From Desulfuromonadales bacterium (GTDB taxonomy: Bacteria > Desulfobacterota > Desulfuromonadia > Desulfuromonadales > BM103), in the NCBI GenBank assembly GCA_029859485.1, contig JAOUDB010000020.1, positions 1 to 15,545 of the forward strand: a DNA stretch of 15,545 nucleotides, given 5' to 3'. The notes below the pieces were generated by a model. It ran no database searches, was not told where the DNA came from, and worked only from the letters and a program-made list of their open reading frames with translations. The position numbers and the translations under genes were made by a program. This document shows positions 1-6,246 of the stretch, one piece after another (within the stretch, counting starts at the first letter, position 1; every line of letters begins with the position of its first letter).

Positions 1-1445
1 GGGCGCTGAGTCAGCAGAATGACGATCATCAGTACCGTTGCCCAGAAAGCGGATAGCGATGGGGATAATCTTTCCACCACCAGGCACCACATCAGCACGA
101 CTACGGGCAGCAGGAAATAATAACCGGCTTGCGCGGTTTGCCCGAGATGAGGGAGTTCCTTGATTTCGGTGGTATGTTCCAGTTCTGGAACTTTACATGC
201 GAACCAAAGCAGAAATGCGTAAGAGATAGCAAGGAGCACCGAAACAATGTAGATCGTTGCTTCGCCTGCGGCAACTTTGATCCAGCCTAATCCGTAATAG
301 GTTAATCCCGCAAGAATGATTAAAAAGAGAACTGTAAAAACGAAAGAGAGCATACGTTGTGCTAAAGTTCTGGTGATGGTCTTTTCCATCCCCTCCAGGC
401 CCATCTTACAAGCTTCGAGGTGAACGATATAAACCAGTGCGATATAAGAGATGATAGCTGGGAGGAAAGCATGCTTGATAACTTCAATATAGCTAATCCC
501 GACATATTCAACCATCAGAAAGGCCGCCGCCCCCATGACCGGAGGCATCAACTGACCATTGGTTGAGCATGCGACCTCAATCGCACCAGCCTTTTCTGCT
601 TTAAAACCGACCTTCTTCATCAATGGGATGGTGAAGGTTCCAGTGGTCACCACATTAGCGATGGAAGACCCGGAGACCAGACCGGTTAAACCGGATGAAA
701 CTACGGCAGCTTTTGCCGGACCACCCTTTAGGTGGCCGAGAGCGGCAAAAGATGTGCGGATAAAATAGTTACCGGCACCTGCGGCTTCGAGCATTGCGCC
801 AAACAGTACGAACATGAAAACCATTCCGGTAGAAACCCCCAAGGCCACACCGAAAACCCCTTCTGTTCCCAACCAGTAATGAGACATGCCCTTTGACAGA
901 CTGGCACCTTTGTGGGCAATAACATCCGGCATAAACTGACCACCAAAGGTGTAGATAAGAAATATCGTCGCAACCACCATGAGCGGTGGTCCCAGAGCAC
1001 GGCGAGTGGCTTCCAGCAAAAGGACCAGGCCAAGAATCGAAACAATCAGGTCGATCTGGTTCGGCATACCTGGGCGGTCCGCGAGTGCCGAGTAAAAAAG
1101 GTACAGGTAAGCCGAACAGAATGCACCGAGCAGACCCAGCGCCCAATCCTGCACCGGAATATACTTTGTTGGTGACCTTTTAAAGGTCGGAAAAGCTGTA
1201 AAAGAGAGAAAGATCGCAAAAGCCAGGTGGATGGCCCGCGCCTCGGTGTCATTGATGACAAAGAGATTAAACAGAAAGGGCAGTGGAGATGCATACCAAA
1301 GCTGAAACAGTGTCCAGATGAGTGGGACGAAAAAGAGAACTTTTTTAGGGAAGGCACCGGTCGGGTTACGAGCACCAGACTCTGTTTCAGCAATCATCTC
1401 CGCGAGTTCTTCTTCAGTCTTGATAGTCTCATTGGATTCGGTCAT
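1..1445 (-). CDS. TRAP transporter permease, fused 4TM/12TM type (TAXI-associated), C-terminus cut by window edge
   Basis: Integral inner-membrane subunit of a TRAP transporter, which imports an organic anion using an ion gradient. The minus frame is open from an ATG at 1445-1443 to the left edge (481 codons). It starts MTESNETIKTEEELAEMIAE, a soluble N-terminus, and then gives a long run of hydrophobic segments. These include a DctQ-like N-terminal part and a DctM-like part with the loop GSSIANVVTTGTFTIPLMKK at about residues 255-275, typical of the large TRAP subunit. An AAGGG Shine-Dalgarno sits 7 bases before the ATG. It lies downstream of the TAXI binding protein in the same orientation, the usual partner of fused permeases, with an intercistronic hairpin between them. 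The substrate cannot be read from sequence; characterised TAXI systems have been linked to glutamate or dicarboxylates. Family members run to roughly 600-700 residues, so about a quarter to a third is missing. Confidence 0.92.
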   Translation of the reverse strand, partial: MTESNETIKTEEELAEMIAETESGARNPTGAFPKKVLFFVPLIWTLFQLWYASPLPFLFNLFVINDTEARAIHLAFAIFLSFTAFPTFKRSPTKYIPVQDWALGLLGAFCSAYLYLFYSALADRPGMPNQIDLIVSILGLVLLLEATRRALGPPLMVVATIFLIYTFGGQFMPDVIAHKGASLSKGMSHYWLGTEGVFGVALGVSTGMVFMFVLFGAMLEAAGAGNYFIRTSFAALGHLKGGPAKAAVVSSGLTGLVSGSSIANVVTTGTFTIPLMKKVGFKAEKAGAIEVACSTNGQLMPPVMGAAAFLMVEYVGISYIEVIKHAFLPAIISYIALVYIVHLEACKMGLEGMEKTITRTLAQRMLSFVFTVLFLIILAGLTYYGLGWIKVAAGEATIYIVSVLLAISYAFLLWFACKVPELEHTTEIKELPHLGQTAQAGYYFLLPVVVLMWCLVVERLSPSLSAFWATVLMIVILLTQR

Positions 1446-1467
1446 GGCAAAGCCCTTCAGAGTTGCG

Positions 1468-1501
1468 AAAAAAAATGCACCGCCGCAACGGTGCATTTTT
1501 T
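1468..1501 (-). terminator. intercistronic hairpin between TAXI binding protein and permease
   Basis: A 13-bp perfect inverted repeat (AAAAAATGCACCG, loop CCGCAA, then its complement) lies in the 74-base gap between the binding-protein stop and the permease start. Poly-A on one side and poly-T on the other make it look like an intrinsic terminator on either strand. On the minus strand it follows the binding-protein gene. The likely effect is partial termination or 3'-end protection, giving more binding-protein mRNA than permease mRNA, a common pattern in transporter operons. That effect is inferred. Confidence 0.8.
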
Positions 1502-1519
1502 AATTTAATATCATCAAAA

Positions 1520-2482
1520 CTACATCAAACCAGCTTCTTTGTAGTACTTGATAGCACCTTTGTGCAGAGGAGCAGAAAGACCATCTTTGACCATTTCCTC
1601 AGGCTTCAGGTTAGCAAATGCCGGGTGAAGTTTTTTGAAATCATCAAAATTTTCAAAAACAGCCTTGACGACGTTGTAGATAACGTCTTCAGAAACTTTT
1701 GATGAAGAGACAAAAGTTGCACCAACGCCAAAGGTCTTGGTGTCTGTATCAGTACCACGATACATGCCGCCCGGAATAGTTGCCTTACGGTAATAATCAT
1801 TGTCTGCAACCAGCTTGTCGACCACTGGACCATCTACAGTTACCATAACGGAATCACAGGAAGTGCTGGCTTCTTTGATAGAGCCACTCGGATGTCCAAC
1901 GGTGAAGATCATAGCATCAATTTTGTTATCACAGAGAGCTTTGGACTGCTCTGAAGATTTCAGCTCGGAAGCAAGCTTGAAGTCATCCTTGGTCCACCCC
2001 AGAGCGCCCATGACAACTTCCATGGTGCCTCGCTGGCCGGAGCCTGGATTACCAATGTTAACGCGCTTACCTTTGAGATCCATGAAGTTCTTGACACCGG
2101 AATCGGCACGAGCGACAACGGTGAAGGGCTCAGGATGAACAGAAAAAACAGCGCGCAGGTCTTTGTTAGGCCCTTGTTCTTTGAACTTGCTGGTACCGTT
2201 GTAAGCATGAAATTGCCAGTCGGACTGAGCAACGCCCATATCGAGTTCACCAGCACGAATTGTGTTCAGGTTGTAAACCGAACCACCGGTACTTTCAACA
2301 GAACAGCGGATACCGTGCTCTTTCCTGGTTTTGTTCACCAAACGACAGATCGCACCACCCGTAGGGTAGTAGACACCGGTGACACCACCAGTACCGATCG
2401 TTACATACTGTGTGGCCAAAGCATCAGCAACACCAATACAAACAAACACTGCTGCCAACAATACCGCTGCACATCTTTTCAT
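1520..2482 (-). CDS. TAXI-family TRAP transporter substrate-binding protein
   Basis: Periplasmic solute receptor that delivers substrate to the adjacent TRAP permease. It has 320 residues, the usual size for the family. Residues 1-23 form a Sec signal peptide (MKRC start, hydrophobic core, ALA before the predicted cut), followed by [20 protein letters not shown], the hallmark N-terminus of TAXI proteins. [23 protein letters not shown] (about residues 66-88) and [20 protein letters not shown] (about 136-155) are further family signatures. An excellent AAGGAGG Shine-Dalgarno lies 7 bases before the ATG. C4 sits too early in the signal peptide for a classical lipobox, so a soluble periplasmic protein is more likely than a lipoprotein. 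It is the first gene of the operon and has a good promoter upstream. Confidence 0.95.
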   Translation of the reverse strand: MKRCAAVLLAAVFVCIGVADALATQYVTIGTGGVTGVYYPTGGAICRLVNKTRKEHGIRCSVESTGGSVYNLNTIRAGELDMGVAQSDWQFHAYNGTSKFKEQGPNKDLRAVFSVHPEPFTVVARADSGVKNFMDLKGKRVNIGNPGSGQRGTMEVVMGALGWTKDDFKLASELKSSEQSKALCDNKIDAMIFTVGHPSGSIKEASTSCDSVMVTVDGPVVDKLVADNDYYRKATIPGGMYRGTDTDTKTFGVGATFVSSSKVSEDVIYNVVKAVFENFDDFKKLHPAFANLKPEEMVKDGLSAPLHKGAIKYYKEAGLM

Positions 2483-2591
2483 GAAAAGCCTCCTTGATGT
2501 CGTACCCTATTCGGTAGACAAGTCTATAGCTGGGAAAAACCGTTTCAGCCTCAAATGTTCGAAGAAGTCGTCCCTGCCTTAAAAATTAATA

Positions 2592-2606
2592 TTATCAAGC
2601 TGATAA
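2592..2606. promoter_or_regulatory. palindrome TTATCA-AGC-TGATAA, candidate operator of the TRAP operon
   Basis: A perfect 6-bp inverted repeat with a 3-base centre lies about 15-30 bases downstream of the predicted -10 box of the TAXI operon, around the expected start of transcription. Its position and symmetry suit a dimeric repressor site. No regulator gene is visible nearby, and a 15-bp AT-rich palindrome can arise by chance. Confidence 0.35.
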
Positions 2607-2620
2607 GAAAACAGAAAAGC

Positions 2621-2648
2621 ATTATAACAATGTTTTACAAATTGGCAA
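2621..2648 (-). promoter_or_regulatory. predicted sigma-70 promoter of the TAXI-TRAP operon
   Basis: Read on the minus strand: TTGCCA (-35), 16-base spacer, TATAAT (a perfect -10). It points at the binding-protein gene and implies a leader of about 130 bases before the ATG at 2482. I recognised no known riboswitch fold in that leader. Confidence 0.6.
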
Positions 2649-3137
2649 GAGTTGGTTATGAAGCTTCCGCAAAGTCAACGCACAGGCTCCGCTTCTCTTA
2701 GTGCTAAAGTCGTAACTGAAGACGCAAACTGACCTCCTAGGTGTTTTTCCAACCCAGAGCATCAGCAGCTGTCGGCGGACGCACGCTGCTCTCGATCTTT
2801 TTGGCACGGTCATTGTGGTAGACTTCTAGTAGTAAGCGGGGGAATTCGCGGCTCAAAGGAGAGCTAAGGGACTTAAATCATTAAGCTCATTACGCCCAGA
2901 GGAATGTAACAAGTGCACGCGTCGCACCCATGAAAGAGCTCATTACACCTGCGAGGAACAAAAGTCGCCACAGCTGTGTGTCAATCGATAGATGTGTGTC
3001 AATCGATGGCAACAACAGGTTCACCAAAGCAGCAAACTGGCGAGGGCTGAAGACCGAAGCCACCAACATCCTGAGACACGCTGAATTCTATCAGTCAGAG
3101 TAACTTCTCCTGAAAGACCAACCTGCGGTGAGGGTCC
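2649..3137. other. gene-poor gap with short overlapping reading frames, possible gene relics
   Basis: No convincing gene lies here. On the minus strand, 3069-2890 reads as 59 residues starting MLVASVFSPRQFAALVNLLL and ending in a hydrophobic stretch (RLLFLAGVMSSFMGATRALV). The opposite strand at 2930-3103 reads as 57 polar residues (MKELITPARNKSRHS...). These overlap, so at most one can be real. Minus-strand 2877-2737 gives a protein-like tail (EFPRLLLEVYHNDRAKKIES, ending ALGWKNT), and a neighbouring frame upstream reads VHLLHSSGRNELNDLSPLAL. Joining the two would need one frameshift, as expected of a decayed gene. I recognise none of these as a family, and no Shine-Dalgarno or promoter clearly supports any of them. 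Confidence 0.4.
2975..3007. repeat. short tandem duplication, two 15-bp copies 18 bp apart
   Basis: TGTGTGTCAATCGAT occurs at 2975-2989 and 2993-3007. The 18-bp period keeps frame, so the minus-strand reading duplicates SIDT-like residues. Two copies are too few for a CRISPR. It is most simply a slippage or repair duplication in a degenerate region. Confidence 0.75.
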
Positions 3138-3296
3138 ATGTTTGAAACCCTAATATTACTAACATTGTTGGGAGTCATTATCTGGTTCATCCTGAGCAAA
3201 GAGAGAACACCCTCGGCACGTAGAGCAACCTTCATCGACCTGACTGCAGAGTTAAGGCCACCGATCAAGAAGACAAGCAGAAAAAACCTTTCTTGA
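3138..3296 (+). CDS. candidate small single-pass membrane protein (52 aa)
   Basis: ATG at 3138 to TGA at 3294-3296 gives 52 residues. A strongly hydrophobic N-terminal helix (ETLILLTLLGVIIWFIL, about residues 3-19) is followed by SKER and a basic, polar tail rich in K, R, T and S. This is the layout of a small N-out/C-in anchored protein under the positive-inside rule. A GTGAGGG Shine-Dalgarno-like sequence lies 3-4 bases before the ATG. It is the only likely plus-strand gene in the window and converges on the LOG-family gene, ending 11 bases from that gene's stop. I recognise no family, and no clear promoter is seen. It could be chance, although the TM segment plus ribosome-binding site argues otherwise. 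Confidence 0.45.
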   Translation: MFETLILLTLLGVIIWFILSKERTPSARRATFIDLTAELRPPIKKTSRKNLS

Positions 3297-3300
3297 AAGT
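3281..3300 (-). terminator. weak candidate terminator after the LOG-family gene
   Basis: On the minus strand, just past the LOG stop, ACTTT-CAAGA-AAGGT can form a 5-bp stem with one wobble pair, followed by a run of T. The stem is short, so termination may be inefficient. The element lies inside the 3' end of the plus-strand 52-residue candidate. Confidence 0.3.
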
Positions 3301-3307
3301 GACTCGG

Positions 3308-4336
3308 TCAGAAGGCATTCAGTCTTCGCAGAAATGCTTTGAGTAAACCATAGTTACGCCGATTGAATTTGAAAACCAGACGCGGCAGATCGACAAGATC
3401 GGGTTGATCCTTCTCTTCCGGTAAGGCACTGGTCAATTCCAGATGACTGCCGGGCTCCAGAATTTCACTGAACTCCCCTTCCAGGGTTGTCAGGTTCTCC
3501 GCGCTTAAGGTCTTGTTGAGACGAATGACAAAGGTTGAACCGACCCAACGACTCGAGTGATAGATCCTGTAGAAGTCGTTAATGACCTGCGCGGCCTCAA
3601 AAGGGTCCCGGGTGATGGTAAAGAGACTGAAATCCTCACCGGAGATCAGACCACGCTTGAGCATGACCTCCTTGATAAAATCAAACCAGGGCTCCCAGTA
3701 ACTGCCATCATCATCGTCAACCAGAACCAACGGTATCGGCGGATTCTTGCCGGTCTGAATCAGGGTCAGGGTTTCCATCGCCTCATCCATAGTCCCGAAA
3801 CCACCAGGGAACAGCACCACCGCATCCGCTTCCTTCAAAAAGGCCACCTTACGGTTGAAAAAATACTGGTAGGTGATCGAGTGACCGCTGTTCTCCATAA
3901 CCGGGTTGGTTCCCTGCTCAAAGGGCAGCCTGATATTCACGGCAAAAGAATTCTCCGCACCAGCGCCCTCATTCCCCGCCTGCATGATGCCTGGGCCACC
4001 CCCCGTAATCACCATGTAACCGAGCCGCACCAACTGCCGCGAGAAGGTCACACATTTCTGGTAGATCGCTTCATCAGGAGCGGTTCTCGCCGAGCCGAAG
4101 ATCGTCACTTTCTTGCGATCTCGGTACGGACTGAACATCTTACTGGTGTAGCGCATCTCCTTCATGGTGGTCCGTAACATCTTCAAATCAGCGAGATAGT
4201 CATTCTCCTGGCCGGTCTTCAAGGCGCTGATCAGCATCTCCCGGATAATCTCCGGATGGTTGACTTCGGCCATAGAGAGAATTTCATTGAGCAGATCGTC
4301 AAGGGGGCCGTTGGTTTTCTTAAAGCTGATATCCAT
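3308..4336 (-). CDS. LOG-family (TIGR00730-like) Rossmann-fold nucleotide-binding protein
   Basis: Member of the family annotated as lysine decarboxylase-like or LOG. Characterised members are phosphoribohydrolases that release a base from nucleoside 5'-monophosphates. Seen here: GSART (residues 81-85), the nucleotide-binding turn TGGGPGIMQAGNEGA (111-125) and the hallmark PGGFGTMDEAMETL (177-190), so the active-site motif PGGxGTxxE is intact. At 342 residues it is longer than plant LOG (about 200). It carries an N-terminal helical part of about 75 residues and a C-terminal extension of about 110, features of the larger bacterial subgroup. The start at 4336 (MDISFKK) is chosen because AAGGA lies 7 bases upstream. 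Longer readings to 4351 or 4537 lack a ribosome-binding site or overlap the preceding gene. It follows the cysteine-cluster gene by 41 bases, probably as one transcript. The exact substrate is unknown. Confidence 0.85.
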   Translation of the reverse strand: MDISFKKTNGPLDDLLNEILSMAEVNHPEIIREMLISALKTGQENDYLADLKMLRTTMKEMRYTSKMFSPYRDRKKVTIFGSARTAPDEAIYQKCVTFSRQLVRLGYMVITGGGPGIMQAGNEGAGAENSFAVNIRLPFEQGTNPVMENSGHSITYQYFFNRKVAFLKEADAVVLFPGGFGTMDEAMETLTLIQTGKNPPIPLVLVDDDDGSYWEPWFDFIKEVMLKRGLISGEDFSLFTITRDPFEAAQVINDFYRIYHSSRWVGSTFVIRLNKTLSAENLTTLEGEFSEILEPGSHLELTSALPEEKDQPDLVDLPRLVFKFNRRNYGLLKAFLRRLNAF

Positions 4337-4377
4337 AGCAGAATCCTTCATAGAATTTGACGCTGAAGAGTGAACAA

Positions 4378-4941
4378 TTATTCTATCATGTCTTTTCCGG
4401 TTGATTGTAACAATGCGCCATCTCCAAAGCGCTGCAGGGCAATCCAGAGGCCGCGCAGACTGGCAGCCGGATAGCGCGCGGCGACCCGCAGGTACTCGTT
4501 GCGTAAACGTCGGTCCAGACTCCTCAGTCTCTCGCATTCATCGGCACCCAGCTGATCTTCAAGGGTTTCACAGAAGAAGGTAATGCAATTGTAGGGACGG
4601 CGATCGACAGTCAGCAGACACCCTCTCTCACCGAGATAGGGACAGGTGCGACTGAAATCAGGAGTAGGAGGGGTTTCGTCTGCGAGCAGATAAGCCAACA
4701 GGTTGGTCAAGGTCACATGGTGTCGACCACAACCGCAGCAGGCTCCGTCGCAGCCGGCACAGGCATCAAGCCCATCAGCTTTGTGAAAGAGCTCATCCAG
4801 TTCGACCTGGGTGGCTGCAATGGCAAACAGCCTCTCTCTGAGCCACGCTTTCTCGTCGGCCCCCAAAGCGCCGAGCTCAAGCGTTATTCTCTTTAGGAGA
4901 GCAGGCCAGTCCGGGTTAAGCTTGTCAGGAGTATCGCGCAT
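4378..4941 (-). CDS. cysteine-cluster protein, putative metal-binding (YkgJ/UPF0153-like)
   Basis: 187 residues from the ATG at 4941. Ten cysteines are grouped: C61, C64, C68, C69 and C71 (CAGCDGACCGCG), then C100, C108, C119, C124 and C136 (CPYLGERGCLL, YNCITFFC). This spacing resembles the zinc- or iron-chelating cysteine-cluster proteins (YkgJ/UPF0153), but the assignment rests on pattern alone. Function is unknown. The N-terminal 55 residues look helical. No Shine-Dalgarno is visible before the ATG, and the bases just upstream are the T-run of the rnpB terminator. A TTG at 4947 would place the start inside that T-run and is less likely. The LOG-family gene follows 41 bases on. Cytoplasmic: there is no signal peptide or TM segment. 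Confidence 0.7.
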   Translation of the reverse strand: MRDTPDKLNPDWPALLKRITLELGALGADEKAWLRERLFAIAATQVELDELFHKADGLDACAGCDGACCGCGRHHVTLTNLLAYLLADETPPTPDFSRTCPYLGERGCLLTVDRRPYNCITFFCETLEDQLGADECERLRSLDRRLRNEYLRVAARYPAASLRGLWIALQRFGDGALLQSTGKDMIE

Positions 4942-4944
4942 AGG

Positions 4945-4982
4945 CAAAAAAGAAACGGCACCAGACGATCAGCGCAGGTGCC
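4945..4982 (-). terminator. intrinsic terminator downstream of rnpB
   Basis: On the minus strand GGCACC (complement of 4977-4982) pairs with GGTGCC (complement of 4957-4962) across a 14-base loop that may extend the stem. CGTTTC and a run of six T follow. It lies 25 bases past the 3' end of RNase P RNA and ends 3 bases before the ATG of the cysteine-cluster gene. Confidence 0.7.
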
Positions 4983-5006
4983 ATTATCATTCAGAATCAT
5001 AAAAAG

Positions 5007-5399
5007 GTGGTCGGAGAGAACCGTAAGCCGGGTTTTGTCCTCTGTAGCGGTTACCCCCTGCAGAGTGACGATCATTCCTCTAGGACCGCCGTTGCCGACG
5101 GCCTCAAGCAGCCTGACCCGGGAGCTTCGGACGGGCCGTCCTCAAGCACTCCCCTATTTGGCCTTGCTCCGGATGGGGTTTACCTAGCTGCCGACGTCAC
5201 CGCCGACACTGGTGAGCTCTTACCTCACCCTTTCACCCTTACCTGCCATCGCAACAACGATGACGGGCGGTCTTCTCTCTGTGGCACTATCCCTAAGGTC
5301 GCCCCCGGTCCCCGTTAAGGACCATCCTGCCCTGTGGAGCCCGGACTTTCCTCCCGCCCACAGACATGGGCCGGCGATCGCCTGGTTGTCTCCAACCAC
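5007..5399 (-). ncRNA. rnpB: RNase P RNA, bacterial type A
   Basis: Catalytic RNA that removes 5' leaders from pre-tRNAs. The conserved 5' core GAGGAAAGTCCGGGCTCC is the complement of 5337-5354. The 3' half of P4 (TAGAGGAATGATC) is the complement of 5070-5082, and the universal tail ACAAAACCCGGCTTA is the complement of 5024-5038. The ends pair as a long P1 helix: GTGGTTGGAGACAACC at the 5' end (5399 downward) with GGTTCTCTCCGACCAC at the 3' end, one wobble and one mismatch. The length of about 393 nt is normal for type A. AGGTAAACCCC and GAGGTAAGAGCTCACCAG mark other conserved loops. TTTTT directly after P1 may add to termination, and a second hairpin follows. The gene begins 17 bases after the zinc-ribbon stop, so its promoter must lie inside that gene unless it is cut from a longer transcript. 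Ends are good to a few bases. Confidence 0.97.
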
Positions 5400-5416
5400 G
5401 ATAAAAAATCAGCGTC

Positions 5417-6127
5417 TCAATCCGGGGCAGTGACGAACAACAAACGGCTGCAGTGCGGACAAGTCTGAACTTCCTGGACAACGAAAAGACTGTTGTACAT
5501 CTGCGGCGGCAGGTGCATGTGGCACCCGGTGCAGGCTCCGTCGCGAGCTTCTACCACGGCCACGCCGGCACGACGACTCATCAGGAGTTTGTAGCGCTTG
5601 CGCAGGGCCTTGGGCAACTCTTCCAGAAGAGCCTCACGCTGGCTGGTCATCTTGGCAAACTTGTTATTCACCGAGACCATGGCCGCATCAATTTCAGCGC
5701 AGCGAGCATTCGCCTGCTCGCTACTCGCTGCCAACTCGCCATCTTTCTCGTCCTTATCCGCAGAAAGGGACGAAAGGATTTCGTTCTTGGCGTCGATACT
5801 GGCCTGCAGTTCCTTGGCTAGCTTCTTGGCCGTGTCGACCTCCTTGAGAACCGCGACGTATTCCTTCTGCGTCTTGATCTGGGGGAGTCGACCCTCGGAA
5901 CGTTCTATGTTTTCTTGTTCCAGGATCATGGCTTTGTCAAGTTCGCGTTTTTCAGCTTCAAGGACACCGATTTCACCAGCAAGGCTGTCAACCATTCCCT
6001 GCAGACGATCGAGTTCTGCCTTAAGAGTCTGCTGCTCACTAAGCGCGGCCTTTTGCTCGTCCTCAACAACCTTCTTCTCTGTGTCCAACTCCTGCAAATC
6101 TCGCAGTAACTGTAACTGCTTCTGCAC
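5417..6127 (-). CDS. coiled-coil C4-type zinc-ribbon protein (COG1579/DUF164 family)
   Basis: 236 residues from a GTG at 6127, chosen because AGGGAGG sits 8 bases upstream and because QKQLQLLRDLQELDTE is the usual N-terminus of the family. Upstream in-frame codons (to 6214) read as non-family sequence. Residues about 5-180 are heptad-rich and charged, a long antiparallel coiled coil. The C-terminus carries the zinc ribbon: C199 and C202 (CTGC), then C223 and C226 (CPHC). The best studied relative is Helicobacter HP0958/FlgZ, a nucleic-acid and flagellar-factor binding protein. In other bacteria the role is unknown, and transfer of that function would be a guess. It follows nif3 by about 120 bases, a pairing seen in several phyla. 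Confidence 0.9.
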   Translation of the reverse strand: MQKQLQLLRDLQELDTEKKVVEDEQKAALSEQQTLKAELDRLQGMVDSLAGEIGVLEAEKRELDKAMILEQENIERSEGRLPQIKTQKEYVAVLKEVDTAKKLAKELQASIDAKNEILSSLSADKDEKDGELAASSEQANARCAEIDAAMVSVNNKFAKMTSQREALLEELPKALRKRYKLLMSRRAGVAVVEARDGACTGCHMHLPPQMYNSLFVVQEVQTCPHCSRLLFVTAPD

Positions 6128-6246
6128 GATAAACGCCTCCCTATAAAAATCTCTTTTGTATCGACCGTTGATCGATCGAGCTTGTTTGGCTGAATCCGTG
6201 TTAGCCAGCGGCATGCATCAGACCACCTTTTCCCACGAATACTGGG

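Noticed and set aside
728..1393. Several overlapping minus-strand frames suggesting a frameshifted permease
   Set aside because: The correct frame is open without interruption from 1445 to the left edge and gives a normal TRAP permease, so there is no frameshift.
2483..2620. Riboswitch in the leader of the TAXI operon
   Set aside because: The leader is about 130 bases, but I see no conserved riboswitch core and no terminator before the start codon.
2975..3007. CRISPR-like repeat
   Set aside because: Only two copies, a 15-base unit with a 3-base spacer, and no cas genes.
4337..4537. N-terminal extension of the LOG protein up to 4537
   Set aside because: It would overlap the cysteine-cluster gene by 160 bases with arginine-rich, non-family sequence. 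The ATG at 4336 has a proper ribosome-binding site.
5007..5318. Short protein frames across 5000-5430 on both strands
   Set aside because: The region is RNase P RNA; its conserved structural blocks explain the sequence.
5598..6146. 182-codon plus-strand open frame, serine-rich
   Set aside because: Complement of the coiled-coil zinc-ribbon gene. The Ser/Cys richness is the mirror of Glu/Ala codons on the true strand.
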